Shown: one piece after another, positions 8,713 to 17,910 of the stretch | Numbering within the stretch: position 1 is the stretch's first letter | Layout of the letters: each line of letters opens with the position of its first letter | Assembly (NCBI GenBank): GCA_963663215.1 | Contig: OY760140.1 | Coordinates: forward strand, 1,860,001 to 1,924,000 | Reading direction: 5' to 3' | DNA from: BJGV01 sp003230615 | Lineage (GTDB): Bacteria > Pseudomonadota > Gammaproteobacteria > Burkholderiales > Nitrosomonadaceae | Length of the DNA stretch: 64,000 nucleotides | Notes under the pieces: generated by a model | Databases searched by the model: none | What the model saw: only the letters and a program-made list of their open reading frames with translations | What the model was told of the DNA's origin: nothing | Made by a program: the position numbers and the translations under genes

Positions 8713-9522
8713 TTAGAGCCGATTGTTTAGAATGACCTTGCTTTGGTTGTTCCAGATCACATCTGTCAGGTTGGAGTAGCGCGTGATAATCTGCGCTGCA
8801 ACTCCGCCAGCAAACAGTCCAGACCAACCCAGAATCACGAAGCCCCAATGTAGCGGTGCACTGAAGAGTTCTTCCATGAACCAGAAGGCATGACCCCATT
8901 CGTTAAGACCAACGTTTGGCAGGATCATCAGCGGCCCGGCAATCGCGAAAACCAAAGGAAACGATGTGCCCCTGCTGTACTGCGGCAAACGGGTTATAGC
9001 ATAGATATAACTAGCTACCCCACAGCAGATGTACATCGGGAAAGAACCGTAGAATACGACGACATGACTAGGAGTAAAACTAGTATCGCGTATGATCACT
9101 TGGTGCCAGGAGGCATCTTGTTCGGTGAAGAAGCTACCACCCCAGTAAACTCCAAAGAGATAAACACCCAACCACATCATCCAGTAGAAATAACGTTTGA
9201 CTTCCAGTTTCGGATCCAGGTTATCCAGTTGTTCCTTGGTATCCCGTGTCTTCCAGAGCCAACCCCAGGTAACCAATGCAAATGTCGGCCATACCACCAT
9301 GTGTACCCGCCACAGACCCATCCAGACTCTTTCAAATTCTGGTTCCATCGAGTCCATTCCGTGTGAGTAAGCATAGGTGCGCTGGAACCAAATCCAGAAT
9401 ATCGCCACCGATAGCATGGAAAGCAAGCCAACCCAATAATACTTTGTGTCATACCACACTGACTTGTCCCAGGAACCCGACGTTGTAGCTGCCGTCCCAG
9501 GCGTTTGATATGTTGTTGCCAT
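8713..9522 (-). CDS. amoC: ammonia monooxygenase subunit C
   Basis: AmoC is a membrane subunit whose copper site is now considered a strong candidate for the catalytic centre of this enzyme superfamily. The 269-residue product carries the PmoC-type ligand set Asp136, His140 and His153 in EQDASWHQVIIRDTSFTPSH, with exactly the D-x3-H-x12-H spacing. Several hydrophobic helices and the motif LPNVGLNEWGHAFWFMEE are also typical. It is the first gene of the operon and has a strong GGAGGG ribosome binding site 5-10 nt before the ATG. The ligands are seen directly; the catalytic role is family knowledge. Confidence 0.98.
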   Translation of the reverse strand: MATTYQTPGTAATTSGSWDKSVWYDTKYYWVGLLSMLSVAIFWIWFQRTYAYSHGMDSMEPEFERVWMGLWRVHMVVWPTFALVTWGWLWKTRDTKEQLDNLDPKLEVKRYFYWMMWLGVYLFGVYWGGSFFTEQDASWHQVIIRDTSFTPSHVVVFYGSFPMYICCGVASYIYAITRLPQYSRGTSFPLVFAIAGPLMILPNVGLNEWGHAFWFMEELFSAPLHWGFVILGWSGLFAGGVAAQIITRYSNLTDVIWNNQSKVILNNRL

Positions 9523-9902
9523 TTTTACTCCCTCCTATCCCATTAAATTTGTATAACGACTTACTTAACACCTTAGCGCCGATAAATAGCTCTTGTTGAT
9601 CTTGCGCATCAACTCTTCTCGTCGACTATCAACTTGCTCAGGTTAGCTGACAAAAGTGCCTCAAGTCAAGCAATTTGTTAAGCAACCATACTAAAATTGA
9701 TTTAACGCAGGAGCCGCCTGCCGTTAAGCTCGCTTTTTCAAAAAAGAGCAGTTTAATCTTAGTTCAGCAACAAGCAGATGACAATATTTTTTCTTATCTT
9801 TGATCCCAAAATGAAATGATCCCGTTCCCCATCTATGTGTCGCTCTCCTTTGTACTCAAATCAAGCGAATGATCACGAGGAAAGCCAGCACAGAAGCCGT
9901 TT
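9523..9902. promoter_or_regulatory. amoC upstream region, with hairpins and inverted repeat copy
   Basis: No gene is seen. The stretch must hold the amoC promoter on the minus strand; TTGACT at about 9664-9669 read on the minus strand is a possible -35 box, but no good -10 is evident. An imperfect hairpin lies near 9703-9727 (TAACGCAGG with CCTGCCGTTA), with a second A/T-rich stem just beyond; together they may end parB transcription. Bases 9672-9696 carry the second copy of the repeat also found beyond amoD. Confidence 0.5.
9672..9696 (-). repeat. copy of amo-flanking inverted repeat
   Basis: Read on the minus strand this is TTTTAGTATGGT followed by TTGCTTAACAAAT. It matches 4967-4996 on the plus strand apart from a roughly 6-nt insertion there. 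The pair brackets the amoCAB-ED genes. Confidence 0.5.
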
Positions 9903-10742
9903 TCACAGTCTGCACAATATCCCGTCTAGCTGTTCTAGATTGCTGTAATGAATCACCACATTCCCCGAGTTTTTCTTCCCAGGTTTAATGGTTACTTGTG
10001 CGCCCAGTTTAGCTGAAACCTCTTCTTGCAATCGGAATAAGTCACGGTCGCACTTCATGTGTTTTTTTGTAGGCGGGTGCTCAATCCGATGCACCAATAT
10101 TTCGGTTTCACGCACGGAAAGCTGTTTTTGTACCACCAAATTTGCAACTTCACTTTGCTTGGCCGAAGGAAGCGCAAGCAAAGTGCGGCCATGACCCATA
10201 TCAATCTTACCTTGCATCATCAACTTTTGTACCGCTGATGGTAGATTGAGCAAACGCAATAAATTGGAGATGGCGCTGCGCGAACTACCCACCGCTTCGC
10301 CCGCTGTTTGATGGGTCATACCAAATTCTTTAATAAGCCTCTGAACCCCTAAGGCCTCTTCCAATGGATTTAAATCCTCTCGCTGAATATTCTCGATCAG
10401 AGACATGACCAGCGCAGCTTCATCCGCCACTTCGCGGATCAGCGCAGGCACCTCCAATAGTCCCGCCATTTGTGCCGCCCGCCAGCGTCGCTCACCTGCA
10501 ATGATTTCGTAACGGCCGCCGGAAACTTGTCGTACCAGCACGGGTTGCATCACACCGCGCGACTTAATGGATTCAGCAAGCTCCGCTAAAGATGCTTTAT
10601 CCATACTAGTACGCGGCTGGTATTTTCCTGGTTGTAAAAAAGATGTTTTTAGATTCAGCAACGCTTCCCCAACGGCACTAGTATCGCCGTTACCCCCCAA
10701 CAGCGCGTCCAGCCCTCTTCCCAGTCCTTTCAATTTCGCCAT
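9903..10742 (-). CDS. parB: chromosome-partitioning protein ParB (CTP-dependent clamp)
   Basis: ParB binds parS sites near the origin and spreads as a CTP-dependent DNA clamp to direct chromosome segregation. The 279-residue product shows the N-terminal KGLGRGLDALLG box that contacts ParA. It also has the CTP-binding motifs (QPRTSMDKASLAELAESI, AGERRWRAAQMAG, LIENIQREDLNPLEEA) and a helix-turn-helix (TAGEAVGSSRSAISNLLRLL). The C-terminal dimerisation domain ends near LEQLDGIL. It follows parA by 62 nt. Two parS palindromes lie 3.6 kb away at 14.3 kb. Confidence 0.96.
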   Translation of the reverse strand: MAKLKGLGRGLDALLGGNGDTSAVGEALLNLKTSFLQPGKYQPRTSMDKASLAELAESIKSRGVMQPVLVRQVSGGRYEIIAGERRWRAAQMAGLLEVPALIREVADEAALVMSLIENIQREDLNPLEEALGVQRLIKEFGMTHQTAGEAVGSSRSAISNLLRLLNLPSAVQKLMMQGKIDMGHGRTLLALPSAKQSEVANLVVQKQLSVRETEILVHRIEHPPTKKHMKCDRDLFRLQEEVSAKLGAQVTIKPGKKNSGNVVIHYSNLEQLDGILCRL

Positions 10743-10804
10743 CTTTGACCTCGTTTCTTTCTTATACGTTGTAACTATGAATTTGGTCTACCCCTGACCG
10801 ATTC

Positions 10805-11587
10805 TCAAATAGATGCCGCACTAGCGGAATACCTGTTGAGGAGCTCTCCCGCCAAAGCGAGATAAGCTTGCGTACCTTTTGATAATTTATCGTGGTACAA
10901 CCCCGGTTTACCAAAACTAGGAGCCTCCGCCAACCGCACATTGCGCGGAATTACAGTGCGGTAAACTTTGCTGCCAAAATGATCCCTTAGTTGATCCGAC
11001 ACCTGCTGCGTCAAGGTGCTGCGCGGGTCAAACATCGTGCGCAACAAACCCTCAATCTCTAACACGGGGTTTAGATTGGCGCGCACCCTTTTTATGGTAT
11101 TCACTAAGTCGCTTAGCCCTTCCAGCGCATAGTATTCACATTGCATCGGGATCATCACAGCATGCGCTGCGCACAGACCATTGAGCGTAAGCAAATTTAG
11201 TGCTGGTGGGCAATCAAGAAGGATAAAATCATATTCACTTTTTACTTTTTCCAGAGACTCTCTCAAGCGCATTTCACGCCGAGGCAAACCTACCATTTCT
11301 ATCTCGGCACCAGCCAAATCACGATTAGCGGGAATCAGGTCATACTTGCCACTAGTCGAGGTTATACGTGTATCCACGATGCGTTGGTTGTTCACCAATG
11401 CATGATAAACGGTGCGTTGTAGCTTGCGTTTGTCCACACCGCTGCCCATAGTAGCGTTACCCTGCGGATCTAGATCAACCAACAATACGCTACGCTTCGC
11501 AGCTACAAGGCTCGCGGCTAGATTCACGCTTGTGGTGGTTTTTCCTACTCCACCTTTCTGGTTTGTTATCGCTAAAATTTTTACCAC
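10805..11587 (-). CDS. parA: chromosome-partitioning ATPase ParA (Soj)
   Basis: ParA is a Walker-type ATPase that binds the nucleoid and works with ParB-parS to position the origin. The 260-residue protein begins MVKILAITNQKGGVGKTTTSVNLAAS with the deviant Walker A motif (KGGVGKTT). It has Walker A' DLDPQGNATMGSG and the later LLDCPPALNLLTLN motif. There is no N-terminal DNA-binding extension, so it is the chromosomal Soj type rather than a plasmid P1 type. It lies between rsmG and parB in the standard order. Confidence 0.97.
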   Translation of the reverse strand: MVKILAITNQKGGVGKTTTSVNLAASLVAAKRSVLLVDLDPQGNATMGSGVDKRKLQRTVYHALVNNQRIVDTRITSTSGKYDLIPANRDLAGAEIEMVGLPRREMRLRESLEKVKSEYDFILLDCPPALNLLTLNGLCAAHAVMIPMQCEYYALEGLSDLVNTIKRVRANLNPVLEIEGLLRTMFDPRSTLTQQVSDQLRDHFGSKVYRTVIPRNVRLAEAPSFGKPGLYHDKLSKGTQAYLALAGELLNRYSASAASI

Positions 11588-11661
11588 TCCATGCTCTCCT
11601 AAATCAGCGCCGCCTTAAACAAAAAATTCATCCGATCAAGCCCTCCATGAAACAACTATGT

Positions 11662-12294
11662 CTATATTCGTTTAATGATTACCAAATGTCGCCTCGCTTC
11701 AAGACCCGGAACCATAACGGGAAACACTTTATCAATGACAAATTGTGCCGGAAATTGTGCTAGATCTTCTTGAGGGCAAGCACCCTTCATTGCCACAATC
11801 TTTCCCGCTCCAACACCCTCTCTGCAAAGATGTCCCGCCAGCTTGACAAAAACAACCAAGCTTGAAAAAGCGCGAGAAATTACTGTGTCAAATTTTTCCG
11901 TAGGCCGAAAGCTCTCTACCCGTTTTGCAACTACCTCAACATTTGTTAGTCCTAATTCGATACGGGCCTGTTGCAAAAACACGGCTTTTTTGTGATTACT
12001 CTCAATCAACACCACATGCCAATCAGGCCGCACTAAAGCCAAAGGAATCCCTGGCAGACCCGCTCCACTCCCCACGTCGGCAACATGGGAGCCAACCATG
12101 TGTGGTAAAACGACTAAGCTGTCAAACAAATGCTGAGTCAACATCGCTTCCGGTTTACGTACCGCCGTCAGGTTATATACTTGGCTCCATTTTTTAACTA
12201 GCGCCAGATACTGCAACAACCGATCCGGTGTTTCGTGCGGAAGCGCAATCCCTAAGGCCGCAATACCGTCAGCCAGCTGTGTTGCTAGGTTCAT
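11662..12294 (-). CDS. rsmG: 16S rRNA (guanine-527-N7) methyltransferase RsmG
   Basis: RsmG methylates G527 of 16S rRNA using S-adenosylmethionine. The 210-residue product has the cofactor motif VADVGSGAGLPGIPLALVRP and later ISRAFSSLVVFVKLAGHL, both typical of GidB/RsmG. Its 5' end overlaps the 3' end of mnmG by 26 nt, a common arrangement, so the two are co-expressed. Loss of this enzyme in other bacteria gives low-level streptomycin resistance. Confidence 0.95.
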   Translation of the reverse strand: MNLATQLADGIAALGIALPHETPDRLLQYLALVKKWSQVYNLTAVRKPEAMLTQHLFDSLVVLPHMVGSHVADVGSGAGLPGIPLALVRPDWHVVLIESNHKKAVFLQQARIELGLTNVEVVAKRVESFRPTEKFDTVISRAFSSLVVFVKLAGHLCREGVGAGKIVAMKGACPQEDLAQFPAQFVIDKVFPVMVPGLEARRHLVIIKRI

Positions 12295-14200
12295 GCACTT
12301 TTCTTTTTTTCTGTTCTATAAAGCCCCGCTTTAAGTGTACTAGCAACAACGAAATCGCTGCTGGCGTGATCCCAGAAATTCGTGTCGCCTGACCTACTGT
12401 TTCAGGTTTGTGTTGGTTCAGTTTTTGTTGTACCTCGTTGGAAAGGCCGCTCACGGTTTGGTAATCCAGATTTTGCGGCAAATACATTTCTTCATAGTCT
12501 GCATTACGTGCCACTTCAATTTTCTGGCGCTCAATGTAACCATGGTATTTAGCCTGGATTTCAACCTGCTCTGAAACCATTGCATCTAAGACAGCCCCGC
12601 CTATCCCTGGTAAAGACATTAGGTCTGCATAATTTACATCAGGACGACGCAAAAGTTCGTGAAGGGAAGATTCGCGTTCAAGGGGTTTGCCTAGCACCCG
12701 CACTAAATCTGCTTCAGGCATAGAGCTTGAACCCTCTTTTGGACCAAGAAAAATTCTTTTCAATCTGTCCTGCTCGCTGGTAATGGCTCCCCGCTTAGCT
12801 TCAAATGCAGACCAGCGCGCATCGTCAACCACGCCTAGCTTGCGTCCAGCTTCAGTAAGGCGCAAATCAGCATTATCCTCACGTAACTGCAAACGATATT
12901 CAGCGCGACTAGTGAACATACGATAAGGCTCGGTAACGCCGCGCGTAATAAGATCATCTACTAGCACGCCAAGATATGCTTCATCACGCCGCGGACACCA
13001 TGCGCTCCGTCCTTGTGTTTTGAGCCCAGCATTGATGCCGGCTAATAAGCCTTGTGCGGCCGCTTCTTCGTAACCCGTAGTGCCGTTGATTTGTCCAGCA
13101 AAGAACAACCCCTCGATGGTCTTGGTTTCAAGTGAGTTTTTGAGCCCTCGTGGATCAAAATAATCATATTCGATCGCGTAGCCAGGGCAAGTAATGTGTG
13201 CTTTTTTTAGCCCCTCGATAGAGCGCACGAGATCAACTTGCATGTCAAACGGCAAACTTGTAGATATGCCATTGGGATATATCGCATGTGTGTTGAGCCC
13301 TTCCGGCTCAAGAAAAACCTGATGTGATTCTTTCGCAGAAAACCGCACCACTTTATCCTCAATAGAGGGGCAATAACGAGGCCCGACACCCTCTATCGTA
13401 CCCACAAATAGTGGCGAGCGATCTAAGCCGCTGCGAATGATATCGTGGGTACGCTCATTAGTGTGGGTGATCCAACATGACAATTGTTGGGGGTGCTGGA
13501 CAACTCTTCCTAGAAACGAAAAAACTGGGACAGGATTGTCTCCAGGCTGCTCCCGTACCGCTGAATAATCTATACTACGGCCATCTATGCGCGGAGGCGT
13601 CCCGGTTTTTAATCTCCCCACGGCCAGGCTCATTTCCCGCAAACGATGCGCAAGAGTAACTGATGACGGGTCCCCCGCGCGACCCGCCTGAAAACTACTT
13701 GGCCCAACATGTGCAAGACCAGCGAGAAATGTCCCAACAGTTAATACCACGGCATGAGTAGAAAATTTTATCCCTAGTTGAGTAACGACTCCTGTAATTC
13801 GGTCGTCTTCAAGAGTGAGATCATCCACGGCCTGTTGAAACAAACTAAGGTTAGGTTGGTTTTCTAAACGACGGCGGATTGCTTGACGATAAAGCATTCT
13901 GTCGGCTTGTGCGCGGGTTGCGCGCACCGCAGGTCCCTTGCTAGCATTAAGAATACGAAACTGGATACCGGCCTCATCTGCAGCAGCGGCCATAACACCC
14001 CCAAGCGCATCCACTTCTTTAACTAAATGTCCCTTGCCAATGCCCCCCACGGAGGGATTGCATGACATTTGCCCCAGCGTTTCAATATTATGCGTAAGTA
14101 GTAGAGTCTTCCTTCCCATGCGCGCGGCAGCAAGCGCGGCCTCGGTGCCCGCATGCCCGCCTCCCACTACGATCACATCAAATTTTTCAGAAAACCCCAT
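12269..14200 (-). CDS. mnmG: tRNA uridine-34 carboxymethylaminomethyl enzyme MnmG
   Basis: MnmG (GidA) uses FAD and works with MnmE to place a carboxymethylaminomethyl group on the wobble uridine of some tRNAs. The 643-residue product starts with an FAD-binding GGGHAGTEAALAAARMG motif. It contains MSCNPSVGGIGKGHLVKEVDALGG and the C-terminal LPGIGGAVLDAM and GITPAAISLLLVHLKR elements. Length is standard. It is the first coding gene after the parS sites on the minus strand, in the group mnmG-rsmG-parA-parB. Confidence 0.97.
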   Translation of the reverse strand: MGFSEKFDVIVVGGGHAGTEAALAAARMGRKTLLLTHNIETLGQMSCNPSVGGIGKGHLVKEVDALGGVMAAAADEAGIQFRILNASKGPAVRATRAQADRMLYRQAIRRRLENQPNLSLFQQAVDDLTLEDDRITGVVTQLGIKFSTHAVVLTVGTFLAGLAHVGPSSFQAGRAGDPSSVTLAHRLREMSLAVGRLKTGTPPRIDGRSIDYSAVREQPGDNPVPVFSFLGRVVQHPQQLSCWITHTNERTHDIIRSGLDRSPLFVGTIEGVGPRYCPSIEDKVVRFSAKESHQVFLEPEGLNTHAIYPNGISTSLPFDMQVDLVRSIEGLKKAHITCPGYAIEYDYFDPRGLKNSLETKTIEGLFFAGQINGTTGYEEAAAQGLLAGINAGLKTQGRSAWCPRRDEAYLGVLVDDLITRGVTEPYRMFTSRAEYRLQLREDNADLRLTEAGRKLGVVDDARWSAFEAKRGAITSEQDRLKRIFLGPKEGSSSMPEADLVRVLGKPLERESSLHELLRRPDVNYADLMSLPGIGGAVLDAMVSEQVEIQAKYHGYIERQKIEVARNADYEEMYLPQNLDYQTVSGLSNEVQQKLNQHKPETVGQATRISGITPAAISLLLVHLKRGFIEQKKRKVHEPSNTAG

Positions 14201-14324
14201 CAGAGTTGCGGCCTCTTAATATTTATTAATAGAATATATTCTACGGCAAACCAGGTAAAAATGTTAGCACGAACGGTCCGGATCTTGGTAACAAACATGG
14301 TTAAAGCTGTTATATCTGAAAATA

Positions 14325-14340
14325 TGTTTCACGTGAAACA
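14325..14340. other. parS site 1
   Basis: TGTTTCACGTGAAACA is a perfect 16-bp match to the parS consensus bound by ParB. It lies in the mnmE-mnmG spacer near the origin. Confidence 0.95.
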
Positions 14341-14360
14341 TATTCAAATCTCCAAAGGGA

Positions 14361-14376
14361 CGTTTCACGTGAAACC
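14361..14376. other. parS site 2
   Basis: CGTTTCACGTGAAACC keeps the 14-bp core GTTTCACGTGAAAC of parS, with both outermost bases changed. It is 36 nt from site 1 centre to centre. Confidence 0.9.
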
Positions 14377-14470
14377 CCGCCAGGAGAGATCTTAATTCAA
14401 TACATGTAATTTCCGACGAAGCGCGATCAAAGTGTTGGTATTACGTTGGATTTTAGAAGTTGGGAACAAA

Positions 14471-15826
14471 TTACTTGCCGATACAAAAACGCGAAAATAT
14501 CTCGCCCAGCAAATCATCTGCGCTAAACTCGCCAGTAATAGATGATAGTGTTTGCTGGACAAGTCGCAGCTCCTCGGCTAATAGTTCTGGCTGGGTCTTT
14601 TCTTCGGTCAGTATGATGGCGCGCTCCAAGTGTTTCTTGGCTTCCGCAAGTGCCCACAAATGGCGGCGGCGTGCCATAAACAAGCCCTCACTTGTTGAAT
14701 GCTGCCGCCAACCAACGATCCTTAACAGTTGCTGACGGAGTAATTCAATGCCTGCGCCAGTTTTAGCAGAAAGGTAAATTTCAAGTTTGCCTTTCTCTTC
14801 TTTGATCCGCGGAGCCTCTTTTAGCAAGTCTATTTTGTTGAATACGCGAATTAGCGGCACCCCCACTGGAAGCCTATCAAGTATCTCCTGATCTCCAGCG
14901 TTCCTGCCCAAACGGCTGTCTGTCAGTAAAAGCACCAGCCCCCCCTTTTCAATGGCTGCCCAAGCTCGGGCAATACCGATTTTCTCCACTTCATCGCCTG
15001 TCTCTCGCAGTCCAGCTGTGTCTATTAGATGGAGCGGCACCCCTTCTATTTGGATTGTCTCGCGAATGGCATCTCGGGTGGTGCCAGGAGTTTCAGTAAC
15101 GATAGCCACCTCTTCCCTTGCCAGCCTGTTCATTAGGCTAGATTTCCCCACATTGGGCGAACCCACCAAAACCACGTGCACTCCTTCACGCAACAAACTA
15201 CCTTGTCGAGCAGATGTAAACACTTGCTCCAGTTGTGCCTGAATGTTTTTAAGCTCGTTATAAACGTCGGCCTGTTGCAAGTAACCCGTCTCTTCCTCTG
15301 GAAAATCCAGCGCCGCTTCTACAACCAAGCGCAAATCGATAAGCGCTTGCGTCAGAGCATGAATAACAGCGGAAAATTCGCCTTGCAATGAACGCATAGC
15401 ACAGCGTACGGCTTCGCCCGTACTGGCATCTATAACGTCAGCTACACTTTCAGCCTGAGCAAGGTCAAGCTTGTTATTAAGGAAGGCGCGCAGTGTAAAC
15501 TCCCCCGGCTGGGCCAGCCGTGCACCAGCAGCAAGGCAACAAGATAGCAACATGTTCATTACCGCCGGCCCACCGTGCCCCTGAAGCTCCAATACATCTT
15601 CGCCAGTATAGGAATGAGGAGAGGGATAAAAGATAGCGACACCCTGATCTATGATCAATCCGGTTTCATCCCTAAATTTGCTTAGGCTAGCATGTCGTTT
15701 CTTTGGAAGAGCCCCCAGAATTACTTGGGCTATCTGTTGCAGGTTTTTTCCAGAGATTCGCACTATGCCAATTCCGCCTCGTCCCGGCGGAGTAGCAATA
15801 GCAGCAATAATATCTGTGTTTCCCAT
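14471..15826 (-). CDS. mnmE: tRNA modification GTPase MnmE
   Basis: MnmE (TrmE) is the GTPase partner of MnmG in wobble-uridine modification. The 451-residue product starts MGNTDIIAAIATPPGRGGIG. It carries the folate-binding N-terminal domain, the G-domain P-loop GSPNVGKSSLMNRL, the DTAGLRET switch II, and the C-terminal catalytic CIGK motif whose Cys is needed for modification. It lies between yidC and the parS spacer, the usual order near proteobacterial origins. Confidence 0.97.
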   Translation of the reverse strand: MGNTDIIAAIATPPGRGGIGIVRISGKNLQQIAQVILGALPKKRHASLSKFRDETGLIIDQGVAIFYPSPHSYTGEDVLELQGHGGPAVMNMLLSCCLAAGARLAQPGEFTLRAFLNNKLDLAQAESVADVIDASTGEAVRCAMRSLQGEFSAVIHALTQALIDLRLVVEAALDFPEEETGYLQQADVYNELKNIQAQLEQVFTSARQGSLLREGVHVVLVGSPNVGKSSLMNRLAREEVAIVTETPGTTRDAIRETIQIEGVPLHLIDTAGLRETGDEVEKIGIARAWAAIEKGGLVLLLTDSRLGRNAGDQEILDRLPVGVPLIRVFNKIDLLKEAPRIKEEKGKLEIYLSAKTGAGIELLRQQLLRIVGWRQHSTSEGLFMARRRHLWALAEAKKHLERAIILTEEKTQPELLAEELRLVQQTLSSITGEFSADDLLGEIFSRFCIGK

Positions 15827-15879
15827 GAGAATAAACTGAACTTTGGTTCAATTATATACGTCGTGGTTTTTCGTTTAGC

Positions 15880-17628
15880 TCATTTTTTCTTGATTGCAGG
15901 AACAGCAGAAGTGGAGGGAGCATACATGCGCGTAATTTGCCATTGCTGAGCAATGGAAAGTACATTATTAACTAAGGAGTACAGTACCAGCCCTGCGGGG
16001 AAAAAGAAGAAAAATATGCTGAAGGCTATGGGCAGAATCTGCATTACCTTCGCCTGAATCGGATCAGTCGGTGTCGGGTTGAGCTTGGTTTGGATAAACA
16101 TAGAAATCCCCATGATGACCGGCAACACATAGTAAGGGTCAGGGCTAGACAGGTCCTGTATCCACAGCGCAAACGGCGCGTAACGTAACTCAACGCTGGC
16201 AAGCAAAACCCAGAAAAGTGAGATAAATACCGGGATTTGAACCAGGATAGGCAAACACCCCCCCATGGGATTAATTTTTTCGGCCTTATAAAACTCCATC
16301 ATTGCCTGGTTCATTTTCTGGCGATCATTTCCATGTTGTTCGCGCAATCGCTGCAATTTGGGAGTAACTGCCTTTAATTTTGCCATGGAACGATAACCTG
16401 CGGCAGACAGGGGGAAAAATAGTAACTTGACCAACATTGTCAGAAGAATAATTGCGACGCCCCAGTTTCCAGTCCAGGAATGAAACAAAGACAACAACCA
16501 AAACAAAGGTGCGCCTATAACGGTAAGCCAGCCATAATCAACCACTAAATCAAGGCCTTGCGCTAGTTCGGCCAGCTTGCTTTGTTCCTGCGGGCCCGCA
16601 TAAAGAGGAACAACGGCTCTGGCGATTTTGCCTGGTTGAATCGCGCCTACTGGCACAATTACCCCGGCGGTATATAGATTCTCTCCCAGGCCCTTTGCAT
16701 AGTACTCCCGCAAAGATTTGTCCTTGGGTAGCCAAGCAGTAAGAAAATAATGCTCCTGCATAGCAATCCAACCATTGTCGGCATTTTTGGGGTAAGTAGC
16801 TTTACCTGTATCCAGATCGGTAAATTTTATTTTTTGGAATTTCTCCTGCTCGGTATAAACCGTTGCGCCCGTATATTGAGGAACCATCAAGCCTGAGCTT
16901 ACTGAGGATGCGCCATCACGCAACACCTGAAAATAAGAAAAGGGCTGGATTGTGCTGCTTCCCTGGTTGTCAATCTCGAAACCAACGTCAACAAGATAGC
17001 TGCCACGATGAAAAGTATAAATCTTGGTTACTTGTATTCCCGCAACCTCAGGAGCAAGTAGTCGTACCTCTACTTTGTCTTGGCCCGCAACTAACCTATA
17101 TGTTCTGGAGTCGGCCGTATAACGCGTTTTGTGGCTAGGAAGATCATCTCCTATTAGCCCCGACTGGGCAACATAAACCCGTGCAAATTGATTTTGTAAC
17201 AAAGCAAAAGGCTTGTTTTTATCTTCCCTGGAAGGATGATGCAACAATTCGAGATGGCGCAAATCACCGCCTGCGGTGTCGATTTCCGCTAAAACCATGT
17301 CTGTTTTAACCAGGATTGTTTCTCCTGACTCTAGTCTGCTCGCAACGGTGGTGGAAACAACTCCTTCTTCTGAAGTAGGCTCCTTAGCTGGCTGAGCAGA
17401 AATGAGCTTTTCTCCCGGAACCGGGGTTTCGTCCTGAAGCTTTGTGGTTGGCTCGTTTTTTGGAGCCTGTGTCACAAAGCTGCCGGGAGAGGAGGGACGT
17501 TGTTCCCCTTGCCCTCCCTTAATATTATTGCTAGAAGATTGTGGTAGCTGTTCCTTTTGCCATTCCTCCCACAAAAATAATGCCGACGTGAAGAAAATAA
17601 TGACAAGGACAAATTTTTTTATATCCAT
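15880..17628 (-). CDS. yidC: membrane protein insertase YidC
   Basis: YidC inserts proteins into the inner membrane alone or with SecYEG. The 582-residue product has an N-terminal anchor (FVLVIIFFTSALFLWEEW), a low-complexity linker rich in Pro, Gln and Ser, and a large periplasmic domain. The conserved transmembrane core contains NWGVAIILLTMLVKLLFFPL and GCLPILVQIPVFISLFWVLL. Length is normal for Gram-negative YidC. It belongs to the rpmH-rnpA-yidD-yidC-mnmE run. Confidence 0.97.
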   Translation of the reverse strand: MDIKKFVLVIIFFTSALFLWEEWQKEQLPQSSSNNIKGGQGEQRPSSPGSFVTQAPKNEPTTKLQDETPVPGEKLISAQPAKEPTSEEGVVSTTVASRLESGETILVKTDMVLAEIDTAGGDLRHLELLHHPSREDKNKPFALLQNQFARVYVAQSGLIGDDLPSHKTRYTADSRTYRLVAGQDKVEVRLLAPEVAGIQVTKIYTFHRGSYLVDVGFEIDNQGSSTIQPFSYFQVLRDGASSVSSGLMVPQYTGATVYTEQEKFQKIKFTDLDTGKATYPKNADNGWIAMQEHYFLTAWLPKDKSLREYYAKGLGENLYTAGVIVPVGAIQPGKIARAVVPLYAGPQEQSKLAELAQGLDLVVDYGWLTVIGAPLFWLLSLFHSWTGNWGVAIILLTMLVKLLFFPLSAAGYRSMAKLKAVTPKLQRLREQHGNDRQKMNQAMMEFYKAEKINPMGGCLPILVQIPVFISLFWVLLASVELRYAPFALWIQDLSSPDPYYVLPVIMGISMFIQTKLNPTPTDPIQAKVMQILPIAFSIFFFFFPAGLVLYSLVNNVLSIAQQWQITRMYAPSTSAVPAIKKK

Positions 17629-17700
17629 CTGTGCTTTGTTATTTTGTTTTTACAAAAGGTTGCAAGCCATGTTGCTTATAATTTCAGCATCGCCTACAAC

Positions 17701-17910
17701 TCAAGGAACAGGATCATGTCCGCCGCTGGCCCACGGATTGCAACGTAGAATCCGCCACATGCTCAGAAGTGTTCCACGTAGCATCCCGTGCTTAGCTAGT
17801 GCTTCGCACGCATAATGCGAGCAAGAGGGGCTAAACCTACACAAGGGCCCAAAAAACGGACTCAGATAGTATTGGTAAAACTTGATGATCCCAATAATTA
17901 TCCGCAACAT
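17701..17910 (-). CDS. yidD: membrane protein insertion efficiency factor YidD
   Basis: YidD is a small protein that supports YidC-dependent insertion. The 69-residue product shows the family hallmarks YYLSPFFGPLCRFSPSCSHYACEA and CNPWASGGHDPVP, including the conserved Cys residues and the terminal GG-x-DPVP. It overlaps rnpA by 13 nt and precedes yidC. Confidence 0.95.
   Translation of the reverse strand: MLRIIIGIIKFYQYYLSPFFGPLCRFSPSCSHYACEALAKHGMLRGTLLSMWRILRCNPWASGGHDPVP

Noticed and set aside
8890..9366. 158-residue plus-strand frame
   Set aside because: Antisense shadow of amoC, whose metal ligands and length are unambiguous.
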